Assembly: GCA_905234145.1 (NCBI GenBank)
Contig: CAJOGK010000009.1
Location: 1-38,239, forward strand
Direction of reading: 5' to 3'
Origin: an uncultured Prevotella sp.
Lineage (GTDB): Bacteria > Bacteroidota > Bacteroidia > Bacteroidales > Bacteroidaceae
DNA: 38,239 nucleotides
In this document: piece after piece, positions 1 to 6,616 of the stretch
Numbering within the stretch: position 1 is the first letter of the stretch
How the letters are laid out: each line of letters starts with the position of its first letter
The notes under the pieces: model-generated
The model's input: only the letters and a program-made list of their open reading frames with translations
Database searches by the model: none
What the model was told of the DNA's origin: nothing
Program-made: the position numbers and the translations under genes

Positions 1-2
1 CG

Positions 3-242
3 TATGCCAACTATGAGGCTGGCGAGCGAGAGACTCCGTTGGAGGTGCTGGAGCGTTCGGCGGCATTGTTGGGCTGCGAGTTGGAACTGCTGTTTGAGCA
101 GGATGTGGAGACGGTGAAAGACCGCATGATGGTCTGCGCCTTCCGCACTGACGGGCTGACAGAGGGCGACATGAAGGAAGTGGCACGCTTCAAGCAAGTG
201 GTGCTGGAGTATATGAAAATGCAGAAAATGCTTGGAGAATGA
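3..242 (+). CDS. XRE-family HTH regulator, C-terminal part (5' truncated by window edge)
   Basis: The open frame runs in from the window edge, so only about the last 79 codons are visible. The readable start (YANYEAGERETPLEVLERSA) resembles the end of a helix-turn-helix XRE domain, where a Y..YE.G.R.TPLE stretch precedes 'LA.LLGC.L..LF'. The remainder is a charged alpha-helical tail (about 30 residues) that could be a dimerisation or partner-binding segment. The stop codon overlaps the start of the downstream ImmA/IrrE gene as ATGA (239-242), which implies translational coupling. By family analogy it would be the DNA-binding autorepressor or antitoxin-like partner of the metallopeptidase. The HTH itself lies outside the window, so the XRE call is inferred from the tail and from the neighbour. 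Confidence 0.7.
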   Translation, partial: YANYEAGERETPLEVLERSAALLGCELELLFEQDVETVKDRMMVCAFRTDGLTEGDMKEVARFKQVVLEYMKMQKMLGE

Positions 243-937
243 AGAAGTTAGCCAAAGAAACCATCGAGCAGCTGGCGCTGAAAATGCGCTTACAGGCAGG
301 ACTGAATCCGTCTGAGCCTATCCATACGAAGACGTTGCTGCGCAAACTGGGAGTAATGGTGATTTATCGTCCCCTCTCAGAGAAGGCTTGTGGTCTTTCG
401 ATGCGTTCATCCGACGGACGGGCGAAGTTCATACTCGTCAACTCAAACAACTCACGTGGTCGCCAGCACTTCACCATTTGCCACGAGCTTTTCCATCTAT
501 ATTACGACGAAGAGCCGAAACCACACATCTGCGGTACGCCCGGAATGGAGAAAGATCCTGCGGAAATCAATGCCAATACCTTTGCCTCCGCACTGCTTTT
601 GCCACAGGCAGGCGTGCTGGAGTCAATACCTTCGGAAGAGATCATGAACCGCCATATCACCACAGCCACGATGCTGCGCGTAGAGCAGTTGTTTGGCGTG
701 AGCCATCAGTCGCTATGCTATTGTTTGCGCCACCTGCGTCTGCTTACAGAGGAGGAATTGCAAACCCATTTGGAGGAGAGCATGGAGATTCAGCAGATTG
801 CCGCAGAGTACGGTTACGACCTCTCACTCTATCAGCCAGGCAACGAAGGGGTGGTAATAGGCGACTTTGGCGAGCTGTTTGAACAGGAGCGCATCTCCGA
901 GGGCCACTATGTCGAACTCTTAAATCTGCTGAAATAA
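239..937 (+). CDS. ImmA/IrrE family zinc metallopeptidase
   Basis: A 232-residue protein with the ImmA/IrrE (COG2856, DUF955) signature. HELFH at residues 82-86 provides the HExxH zinc ligands and catalytic Glu, and E-I-N-A-N-T-F-A-S-A-L-L-L-P at about 109-122 matches the family's conserved E..AN.FA..LL.P helix, whose Glu is the third metal ligand. Proteins of this family cleave XRE-type repressors (ImmA of ICEBs1, IrrE of Deinococcus). Here it overlaps its XRE-like neighbour by 4 nt and is followed 1 nt after its stop by a PIN-like gene, so the three are probably one operon. The roughly 100 residues after the metallopeptidase core hold a helical region that may be a sensor or partner-binding part. 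Family call is confident; the target is inferred. Confidence 0.9.
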   Translation: MKKLAKETIEQLALKMRLQAGLNPSEPIHTKTLLRKLGVMVIYRPLSEKACGLSMRSSDGRAKFILVNSNNSRGRQHFTICHELFHLYYDEEPKPHICGTPGMEKDPAEINANTFASALLLPQAGVLESIPSEEIMNRHITTATMLRVEQLFGVSHQSLCYCLRHLRLLTEEELQTHLEESMEIQQIAAEYGYDLSLYQPGNEGVVIGDFGELFEQERISEGHYVELLNLLK

Positions 938-938
938 G

Positions 939-1460
939 ATGGCAAAGGGTGTGAAGACACAGATTGTATTGGATGCAGATGTGGTGATTCACTTCTCTAA
1001 GGGTGGCTTACTCAGTCTGTTGCCCAGCATATTTCCTGACTACGAATACGTGCTGCTGGAGGCTGTGCATGAGGAATTGCTATCGGACATCAGAACGCAG
1101 ATAGACCACCAGATGGCGTTGCTGAAGAATATCACGCTTCTCCCTTTTGCGCCTCGTGGCGAAATGCTCCGCGAGTATGCTATGCTAAGAAGCCGATTCG
1201 GTAAGGGCGAGAGTGCCTGCATGGCCTATTGCTTGTTTACTCATAACGTGATTGGCAGCAGCAACCTGCGCGATATCCGTGCCTACTGCGAGGAGAAAAA
1301 GATTGTGTATCTCACCACGATAGACTTCCTTTGGTATGCTTGGCGGAAGGGCCTGCTGACACCAGCGGAGATATCAGCCTTCATCGCCGAGGTGAAGCAA
1401 AAGGGAAGCAAGTTGCCTGAAGTTGAGATAGAGAAATATGTATGTGATACTATTTTGTAA
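939..1460 (+). CDS. PIN-like domain protein (putative nuclease/toxin)
   Basis: 173 residues, start ATG one base after the previous stop. It opens with a beta-strand ending in acidic residues, VLDADVVIHF (D12, D14), the usual first acidic position of PIN nucleases. A second acidic cluster GKGESACMAY has E91, as in the PIN 'GE..a...A' helix. The usual third acidic TDD motif is replaced by GSSNLRDI (about 106-113), so the active site may be altered. The family acts on RNA, often as the toxin of toxin-antitoxin pairs. Its placement behind XRE and ImmA/IrrE genes supports a regulated stress or defence cassette, but no antitoxin activity is demonstrable from sequence. I do not recognise a specific Pfam family; the PIN assignment is by pattern only. 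Confidence 0.65.
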   Translation: MAKGVKTQIVLDADVVIHFSKGGLLSLLPSIFPDYEYVLLEAVHEELLSDIRTQIDHQMALLKNITLLPFAPRGEMLREYAMLRSRFGKGESACMAYCLFTHNVIGSSNLRDIRAYCEEKKIVYLTTIDFLWYAWRKGLLTPAEISAFIAEVKQKGSKLPEVEIEKYVCDTIL

Positions 1461-1687
1461 AGAGCAGAAAATTATCTTGGAGGATCAACAACATATAGAA
1501 GGCACAAAAGTGCCAGGAACCATCGTGCCATGATTTGTTGTGCTATCTTAACAGCCGTCTGGTTGAACGAGGCGCAGACGAAATGAAAGACGGGAACATT
1601 GTGATTGTTCTTCATCACAAGTGGTTCAGAAGTTACGAATGGGAACAATTAACCGGACACAGCGGGACAGACCCTCTGTGTTTGGGA
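1461..1687. other. Intergenic stretch with small hairpin and ORF tail
   Basis: No full gene is visible. A perfect small hairpin GGCAC-AAAA-GTGCC lies at 1501-1514. A frame that is open from inside the PIN gene continues to a TGA at 1531-1533 and ends in GTKVPGTIVP; I could not tie this peptide to a family, and it may be meaningless or the tail of a lost gene. The last 30 bases carry the REP-like palindrome listed separately. Confidence 0.4.
1657..1681. repeat. REP-like palindrome directly after the BspA gene
   Basis: ACACAG (1657-1662) pairs with CTGTGT (1676-1681), and inside it GGG (1664-1666) pairs with CCC (1672-1674) around an ACAGA loop, giving a two-part hairpin with one C/T mismatch. 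It begins 6 nt beyond the stop codon of the minus-strand BspA-like gene. The layout (ACACA-type outer stem, GGGAC core) is like that of the palindrome at 7442-7474. It could protect the mRNA 3' end or act as a terminator, but there is no long T-run. Confidence 0.5.
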
Positions 1688-3217
1688 TTATTTATTCAAA
1701 ATGATGTCCAAAAGCGTCACCACGTCGGCGATATTTACTTTGCTGTCATTGTTTATGTCGCCCGAGGGGGAGGTCTGGCCGCTTCCCAAGACGATCTCGC
1801 GGGTAGCGACGTCGGAATCCTCATAGCCTGCCTTGGTGGCATAGACCTTGACCTTATAGGTCTGCGACAGCGTGACGGAGGCATCGTAATACTTCTTGGC
1901 ATCTGCTACCGTCACCTCTGATACGAACTCCACGCCTTCAGTCGTACAGGTAAATTCCAGCTTTCCGTCGGCATAGCTGATTTCCGGAGTTGCGCATTTC
2001 TGCGCTGCCGGGGTGTCACCACCCTCTAAGGCCACAACCTCCTTGAACAGGCTCCAAGGCTCCGTCGAGCGATAATCCCCAATCGAGGCGGCAGGAACGT
2101 GGACGGTCATGTATTCTGGATAGGAATCCTTAAAGGCATCAGGAGAAGTGTAGAGGCCTTCGCCACTCCCAGAATAATTCATGAGTTTTTCTGCCTGGCA
2201 ATAGACATCCGTCAACTCGTCGCAATTGGCAAAGGCTTGCTTTCCGATGTCTGTCACGCTGTTGGGGATGGTGACGGAGGTCAGGCCGCTGCAACCTTCG
2301 AAAGCAGAACTGCCGATAGATGTCACGCTGTTGGGGATGGTGACGGAGGTCAGGCCACTGCAGTTTTGGAAAGCCTCAAAGCCGATGGTTGTCACGCTGT
2401 TGGGGATGGTGACAGAGGTCAGGCCACTGCAACCATAGAAAGTACCATTGCCGATGGATGTCACGCTGCTGGGGATGGTGACGGAGGTCAGGCCGCTGCA
2501 TCCGGAGAAAGCACCATGGTCGATGGATGTCACGCTGTTGGGGATGGTGACGGAGGTCAGGCCGCTGCAACCTAGGAAAGCTTGCCCACCGATGGATGTC
2601 ACGCTGTTGGGGATGGTGACGGAGGTCAGGCCGCTGCAATCACGGAAAGCACAATAGCCGATGGATGTCACGCTGTTGGGGATGGTGACGGAGGTCAGGC
2701 TGCTGCAAATATCGAAAGCAAAATCGCCGATGAATGTCACGCTGTTGGGGATGGTGACGGAGGTTAGTCCGCTGCAACCTCGGAAAGCTTGCCCACCGAT
2801 GGATGTCACGCTGTTGCCGATGGTGACGGAGGTCAGGCCGCTGCAATTATAGAAAGCACCCTCGCCGATGGATGTCACGCTGTTGGGGATGGTAACGGAG
2901 GTCAGGCCGCTGCAACCAATGAAAGCATCATCGCCGATAGATGTCACGCTGTTGGGGATGGTGACGGAGGTCAGGCCGCTGCACTTATAGAAAGCATAAT
3001 CGCCGATGGATGTCACGCTGTAATTCACCTCGTTATAAGTGACTGATGCCGGAATCTCAATGCTACCTGAATAAGAAGAGCCATTGGGGTTACTTGTCAC
3101 TTCGGCCTCTTTTGCCTTGGGGACTAAGTTATACCAAATGCCGTTGATTTCTACGGCATCTGCACTTGCCAGCATGGGCAGAAGCATTAACAGGACAGAT
3201 AATAATTCTTTCTTCAT
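1688..3217 (-). CDS. BspA-like leucine-rich-repeat secreted surface protein
   Basis: 509 residues. A cleavable signal peptide (about residues 1-19, ending ASA|DA) is followed by a short beta-rich lead-in and 12 tandem 23-residue LRR_5 (BspA-type) repeats of the form SVTSIG..AF..CSGLTSVTIPN. Next comes a spacer with a degenerate repeat, then a beta-sandwich-like region at about 400-475 (ATPEISYADGKLEF... resembling chitobiase C-terminal-like domains). The end, GDINNDSKVNIADVVTLLDI, is a dockerin-like calcium-binding-type motif common at the ends of Prevotella secreted proteins. BspA-type proteins are exported and mediate adhesion to host or other bacteria. The gene has its own promoter at 3267-3298 and is transcribed toward the ImmA/PIN cassette. 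Ligand unknown. Confidence 0.92.
   Translation of the reverse strand: MKKELLSVLLMLLPMLASADAVEINGIWYNLVPKAKEAEVTSNPNGSSYSGSIEIPASVTYNEVNYSVTSIGDYAFYKCSGLTSVTIPNSVTSIGDDAFIGCSGLTSVTIPNSVTSIGEGAFYNCSGLTSVTIGNSVTSIGGQAFRGCSGLTSVTIPNSVTFIGDFAFDICSSLTSVTIPNSVTSIGYCAFRDCSGLTSVTIPNSVTSIGGQAFLGCSGLTSVTIPNSVTSIDHGAFSGCSGLTSVTIPSSVTSIGNGTFYGCSGLTSVTIPNSVTTIGFEAFQNCSGLTSVTIPNSVTSIGSSAFEGCSGLTSVTIPNSVTDIGKQAFANCDELTDVYCQAEKLMNYSGSGEGLYTSPDAFKDSYPEYMTVHVPAASIGDYRSTEPWSLFKEVVALEGGDTPAAQKCATPEISYADGKLEFTCTTEGVEFVSEVTVADAKKYYDASVTLSQTYKVKVYATKAGYEDSDVATREIVLGSGQTSPSGDINNDSKVNIADVVTLLDIILNK
2192..3019 (-). repeat. 12 tandem 69-bp repeats encoding the LRR array
   Basis: Each 69-bp unit encodes one 23-residue BspA-type LRR. 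The units are nearly identical at DNA level, including synonymous positions: the stretch encoding CSGLTSVTIPNSVT is repeated almost unchanged, and variation is confined to a window of about 5 codons before the conserved Cys. This points to recent expansion or gene conversion and to likely copy-number variation between strains. Short ORFs on the opposite strand here are shadows of the repeat. Confidence 0.95.
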
Positions 3218-3266
3218 AATCGTATCTTTTTCAGTTTACTTTCATTGGTTATCTAAAATGCAGTTG

Positions 3267-3298
3267 CAAAGATACGAATAATCGGGTGATAAACCAAA
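3267..3298 (-). promoter_or_regulatory. Promoter of the BspA-like gene
   Basis: On the minus strand TATCTTTG (3274 to 3267) is preceded, after 20 nt, by TTTG (3298 to 3295). This is the Bacteroidetes -7/-33 form. The leader to the ATG at 3217 is about 45 nt. Confidence 0.8.
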
Positions 3299-3340
3299 TT
3301 TTATCTGAGTTTTTCGAGCGAGAGTATTTAAACGCGGAAG

Positions 3341-3355
3341 AAGGGACGGTTCTTT
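3341..3355. repeat. Half copy of the GGGACGGTTC REP-like element
   Basis: These 15 bases (AAGGGACGGTTCTTT) are the exact reverse complement of 7451-7465, the core of the palindrome inside the VirE_N-DUF3987 gene. The outer stem is not present here. It lies between the divergent promoters of the BspA-like gene and the 3514 gene. Confidence 0.6.
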
Positions 3356-3482
3356 GATCCGCTGAAGATGGCTGATGGCTGATGGAAGAGGTAAGACAGG
3401 CTGTGTGCGGACAACTAAAGGGATTAACTATTTTTTGCATATAATAGTGGGTTGACAATTAGGTCGGTCCACTATTATTTTG

Positions 3483-3490
3483 TACCTTTG
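3483..3490 (+). promoter_or_regulatory. Promoter -7 box (TACCTTTG) of the 3514-5343 pair
   Basis: A TAnnTTTG match ends 23 nt before the ATG at 3514. It overlaps an in-frame GTG at 3490, which therefore cannot be the translation start because transcription would begin downstream of it. No convincing TTTG -33 box was found. Confidence 0.7.
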
Positions 3491-3513
3491 TGAGCGTTTT
3501 GTCAAAGCAGAAT

Positions 3514-4788
3514 ATGGCTGAGTATGAAATAAGGATATCGGGAGTGCACTATGGTGCCAATGGCGACTCTGTGGCTGGTCAGAAAGACACAGAGGAGATG
3601 CACATGCGCACCCGTGAACTGCTCAGCTGGATAGACCGCGTAAGACCGATTGTGACGCTGTCGCCTGACCCTGAGAACCGTGTTCACGGGCGTGCCATAC
3701 AGGCGCGTTCTTTAGGAAAAAGGATAGGGCGCGTAGCGTTTGAATGTGTGAACTTGGTGTGGGACTTGCTTCGCGCGAGTGGGAAGCCGATGCTGCTGGC
3801 TAGGGTGAAAGAGGTGGCGATACAGAATCACGGCTATGCGGTGGTGACGGTAAGTGCTGACGAGTTGCAGGAGACACAGGCACCTATAGTACAAGAGCCA
3901 GAATGGGGATTGTGGCTGAGCGACCTGCCGCTGCTGCCTCCCAGCGAACAGCTACAGGCGGAAGAGGAGGCGGCCTTTGTGCTTGAGAACGTATTTTTCC
4001 CTTGTCTGAATGAATGTGACGTTCAGGAACTGAAAACCTATGTCAATATCTGGTTGGAGGGTAGTCGGCACGATCTGAGCCGTGAGGCGCGCCAGAAGCG
4101 AGCCTTATACATAGAACTGCTGGAGGCGGCAGAGGACAAGGAGGTGCGCCAACTGGCAGAGGCGCTGAAGGAACAGCGCAGGCGAATCTGTGAGCGCGAA
4201 CCTCTTGACGAGATGGCTACGGAATGGTGGCAGCAGCGGCAGGAGGGTCCTGACGTGCAGCGTCTGTGGCAACAATGGCGGCTGAAGAACGACAACAAGT
4301 TGTGGGCTGGTTTGCGGCTTATCGACTCGCTACTGAGGCAGTTGCCTGGCGACCTGTATGGTGACATCGGACAGATGGATGTGGTTCTCATGCGCCTGTA
4401 CTATCTGAACACACCTCGTAAGGCCTTTCAGTCTATCATGGCCCTGCTGATGATGAGATGTCTGACGTGCTGTGAACTGGGTATTGATATGCGTCCGATG
4501 ACGGAAGATGAATACGAGCGAGACGGCATCATCAAGAACCCGCTGGACATACCTACGACGATAGGTCGCGTGGTGGCCTTCGCTGAGACGCAATGTGACA
4601 AGGCTCAGAAGCAGACCATCCAGCTGCTGGCACAATGGCTGCGCGATGACTATGAGCAGAGTCACCCCAAGGAGATAGAGGCATTGGCGGAAACAGATCC
4701 GCTGGTGGTGATCAACGGCGACGTGAAGGGTGATGTCATCGAAAGAGGCGGCACGAAAAATGAAAACAACACCGATAAAGAGGAATAA
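3514..4788 (+). CDS. HIRAN-like domain protein with C-terminal GDVxGDVI motif, function unknown
   Basis: 424 residues from the ATG at 3514; an in-frame GTG at 3490 sits inside the promoter. Residues about 1-110 (YEIRISGVHYGANGD... LSPDPENRVHGRAIQARSLGKRIGRVA...) resemble a HIRAN-type fold: a GVxYx start, an 'L.PDPeN..hgrAI' strand and 'G.riG.v'. HIRAN domains often recognise DNA ends or accompany helicases, but none is fused here. About 150-390 is helical with many Trp/Arg and charged residues and I do not recognise it. The last 27 residues contain INGDVKGDVIERGGTKNEN, near-identical in pattern to the start of the next protein, which begins 6 nt later. The two genes are clearly one unit. Possible roles are defence, stress sensing or a phage-island function; this is unproven. 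Confidence 0.75.
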   Translation: MAEYEIRISGVHYGANGDSVAGQKDTEEMHMRTRELLSWIDRVRPIVTLSPDPENRVHGRAIQARSLGKRIGRVAFECVNLVWDLLRASGKPMLLARVKEVAIQNHGYAVVTVSADELQETQAPIVQEPEWGLWLSDLPLLPPSEQLQAEEEAAFVLENVFFPCLNECDVQELKTYVNIWLEGSRHDLSREARQKRALYIELLEAAEDKEVRQLAEALKEQRRRICEREPLDEMATEWWQQRQEGPDVQRLWQQWRLKNDNKLWAGLRLIDSLLRQLPGDLYGDIGQMDVVLMRLYYLNTPRKAFQSIMALLMMRCLTCCELGIDMRPMTEDEYERDGIIKNPLDIPTTIGRVVAFAETQCDKAQKQTIQLLAQWLRDDYEQSHPKEIEALAETDPLVVINGDVKGDVIERGGTKNENNTDKEE

Positions 4789-4794
4789 CAAGGT

Positions 4795-5343
4795 ATGGCA
4801 ATTATCATAAAAGGCGACGTACACGGCGACGTGATAGGCGATGGTGGTGTGAAGAACGAGACACACTATCACTATGACCAGAAAACCAACAATACGGCGA
4901 ATGTCGTGTCGAACACCCAGCAAGTAGTGAACATTGCACTAACACCATTGCGGCAGTCTATCCTTGACCAATTGCAGGATTATGCTGACAAAGGCGACTG
5001 GGTGAATGGCATCACGTCAGAGAATGTAAAGGCAATGCTGAAAGCTGTGTTGGGTGTAGCTGTGAACTTGTCGGCAAAGGAGGCTGAATTGTCGGAGGTT
5101 CTATGGCATCTGTTGGAAAGCGGACGCGGTGACCGTGTGAAGATAGTGTGGCAGAATATGGTGGGCTATCTGGACGATAGGAAACTGTTCCGTCTGAAAG
5201 GGTCACCGGCATTGAACAAGGATTTCTTTGGTGACGACAAGGGCTATACCAATATCGACAAGGGGCGTCCCAGCAAGGGATTGTTGACTGCCGACTTTGA
5301 GAGTATCATACCCTTATTGGATGCATACTGCCCGGAAAAGTAA
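4795..5343 (+). CDS. Small protein with N-terminal GDVxGDVI motif, partner of the upstream gene
   Basis: 182 residues. It starts MAIIIKGDVHGDVIGDGGVKNE followed by THYHYDQ, then a polar Asn/Thr/Gln linker to about residue 45 and a helical domain (about 50-182) with EAELSEVLWHLLESGRGDR and a C-terminal GSPALNKDFFGDD..Y.NIDKGRPS segment. That segment's density of invariant-looking residues suggests a real conserved family, but I cannot name it. The N-terminal motif repeats the C-terminal one of the preceding protein (about 13 of 22 positions alike), suggesting the two proteins meet through this segment or co-assemble. No signal peptide or membrane segment is visible. It is followed by a strong terminator at 5370-5414, so the two genes form a closed bicistron. 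Confidence 0.72.
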   Translation: MAIIIKGDVHGDVIGDGGVKNETHYHYDQKTNNTANVVSNTQQVVNIALTPLRQSILDQLQDYADKGDWVNGITSENVKAMLKAVLGVAVNLSAKEAELSEVLWHLLESGRGDRVKIVWQNMVGYLDDRKLFRLKGSPALNKDFFGDDKGYTNIDKGRPSKGLLTADFESIIPLLDAYCPEK

Positions 5344-5369
5344 TCTGACATAATCTGAGCGATATTTAC

Positions 5370-5414
5370 AAGTGCTCGATTCTCGATTTTGAGAGTCGGG
5401 CACTTTTTGTTTTG
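5370..5414 (+). terminator. Rho-independent-like terminator after the 3514-5343 pair
   Basis: AAGTGC (5370-5375) pairs with GCACTT (5400-5405), with further CGA/TCG and TCTC/GAGA pairing inside, interrupted only by T.G wobbles. The loop is GATTTT and the stem is followed by TTTGTTTTG. Confidence 0.8.
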
Positions 5415-5452
5415 TGTTGATTTTGAGGGTGTTATATTGTGCGAGTGAAAAT

Positions 5453-5476
5453 AATCTGAGATTTTTCGCTCAGATT
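5453..5476. promoter_or_regulatory. Inverted repeat AATCTGAG-N8-CTCAGATT overlapping a -33 box
   Basis: Perfect 8-bp arms (5453-5460 and 5469-5476). The right arm overlaps the TTTG -33 box (5475-5478) of the promoter for the 5541 cassette, so a bound protein could block it. Further AATCTGA copies lie at 5342-5349 and 5352-5359, and a close relative of the left arm plus spacer is at 3301-3316. It may be an operator or a dispersed genomic palindrome. Confidence 0.55.
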
Positions 5477-5505
5477 TGCACGGATTATCAGCTTATGTAC
5501 CTTTG
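5475..5505 (+). promoter_or_regulatory. Promoter of the phage-like cassette
   Basis: TTTG (5475-5478), 19 nt, TACCTTTG (5498-5505): an excellent Bacteroidetes promoter. The start codon of the first cassette gene is at 5541. Confidence 0.85.
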
Positions 5506-5540
5506 CCCTCGTCAACAAACGACAAACGCTCTTTGACATT

Positions 5541-5825
5541 ATGGAAACAAAGATTTTACGTGTTGTACGCCAAGGCGAGGCCTTCAGCGTACAGAGTTCA
5601 AAAAGTGAGGCTGGCCAGATCAAGAAGTGCACGATTGTGCTGAAGGAGCTGGGCGGCTCGAAGTTCGAAAACGAGTATGTGTGCGCCATGCTGGGCAATC
5701 TGGCGGTGTGCAGGTTCTACGAAGGTGATGTGGTTGTGGCCACCCTTCGTTTCTCTACACACGAGTATCAGGGACAGACGTTCCAAGAAGTTCTAGCTAC
5801 TGATATCGTGAAGATAAATAAATAA
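5541..5825 (+). CDS. Small OB-fold-like protein (DUF3127-like)
   Basis: 94 residues, start ATG 36 nt after the promoter. The pattern is all beta: ILRVV.....SSKSEAGQIKKCTIVLKELG, then EYVCAMLGNLAVCRFYEGDVVVATLRFSTHEYQGQTFQEVLATDIVKI. This strand order and the 'G..V.....f..rEY.G..f..v.a..i' ending resemble DUF3127/SSB-like OB folds in Bacteroidetes, some of which bind single-stranded DNA. It precedes a BRO antirepressor and a VirE_N-DUF3987 protein, as expected of small DNA-binding accessory genes in phage or integrated islands. The OB-fold assignment is by pattern only and moderately secure. Confidence 0.6.
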   Translation: METKILRVVRQGEAFSVQSSKSEAGQIKKCTIVLKELGGSKFENEYVCAMLGNLAVCRFYEGDVVVATLRFSTHEYQGQTFQEVLATDIVKINK

Positions 5826-5913
5826 GGTATTAACATTGAGTTGAAGTGAGGAGGATGTTCCCGGGTAAATGCGCAAAGATTCCAACCTTCTTCTCGCAAA
5901 TCAGCTCAAAATT

Positions 5914-6612
5914 ATGAAAACAAACATTCAAATTTTTACAAGTGAAGTTTTCGGCGAGATTCGTACTTGCCAAGTTAATAATCAGATTATGTTTATGGGC
6001 GTGGATGTTGCTAAAGCGCTGGGATATACTAATACCCAGAAAGCTATTCGCGACCATGTTGATGACGATGATAAGCTGACCGAACGATTCGTTCTGTCAG
6101 GTCAAGCCCGACGCGTAATCATCATCAACGAAAGTGGACTCTACTCTTTAGTACTAAGTTCCAAACTGCCACAGGCTAAGGCTTTTAAGCGATGGGTAAC
6201 TGCCGAGGTGCTGCCACAGATTCGCCAAACAGGCGGCTATATACCCACTCGTGATGCTGACGGTCATAATCTCTCGAGCGAGGAGATTCTTGACCGAGCT
6301 GATGCCATCGTAGGTCGAACCCTGCGCATGCTGAACGAGGATGCCGAGGACACGCTGACGGCTACTCAGGTGGCTAAGACGTTCAACATGACGGTCAATG
6401 ACTTCAATGCTGTGCTGCGCGACTTTAGCATCCAGTATCGTCGAGGGGGTCATTGGAACATCTGCGATGATCTGGCCGACCGCGACTTCGTACGCATGAG
6501 GACACACGTCAGTTATTCGCTGAAGGGTGTCAAGAAGGTGAAGGTGTATATGACGTGGACGCTCGATGGCCTGCGTTATTTGAATTCTAAACTCGGTTAT
6601 CCCAACTTCTAA
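5914..6612 (+). CDS. BRO-N domain phage antirepressor-like protein
   Basis: 232 residues from the ATG at 5914; an in-frame ATG at 5869 would add 15 residues of unlikely sequence. The N-terminal about 105 residues are a clear BRO-N (Bro/KilA-related) domain: F.SEVFGEIRTC..NNQIMFMGVDVAKALGYTNTQKAIRDHVDDDDK, then INESGLYSLVLSSKLPQAKAFKRWVTAEVLPQIRQTGGY. The C-terminal part (about 120-232) includes TATQVAKTFNMTVNDFNAVLRDFSIQYRRGGHWNI, an antirepressor/KilA-C-like winged-helix region. Phage proteins of this type counteract lytic repressors. With no integrase or structural genes nearby it is probably a relic or part of a domesticated island. It ends 4 nt before the next ATG, suggesting co-translation. 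Confidence 0.9.
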   Translation: MKTNIQIFTSEVFGEIRTCQVNNQIMFMGVDVAKALGYTNTQKAIRDHVDDDDKLTERFVLSGQARRVIIINESGLYSLVLSSKLPQAKAFKRWVTAEVLPQIRQTGGYIPTRDADGHNLSSEEILDRADAIVGRTLRMLNEDAEDTLTATQVAKTFNMTVNDFNAVLRDFSIQYRRGGHWNICDDLADRDFVRMRTHVSYSLKGVKKVKVYMTWTLDGLRYLNSKLGYPNF

Positions 6613-6616
6613 GACT

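Noticed and set aside
388..882. 164-residue plus-strand ORF inside the ImmA/IrrE gene
   Set aside because: It is an out-of-frame shadow with Arg/Ala-rich composition and no family likeness.
2192..3019. CRISPR-like regular array
   Set aside because: The 69-bp repeats are in-frame LRR codons without distinct spacers, and the gene reads through them.
2099..3046. Plus-strand ORFs opposite the BspA-like gene
   Set aside because: They are antisense shadows of the repeat (repeated CHAVGDGDGGQA pattern) without promoters or family likeness.
3490..3513. GTG start for the HIRAN-like gene
   Set aside because: It lies inside the TACCTTTG -7 box, upstream of the expected transcription start.
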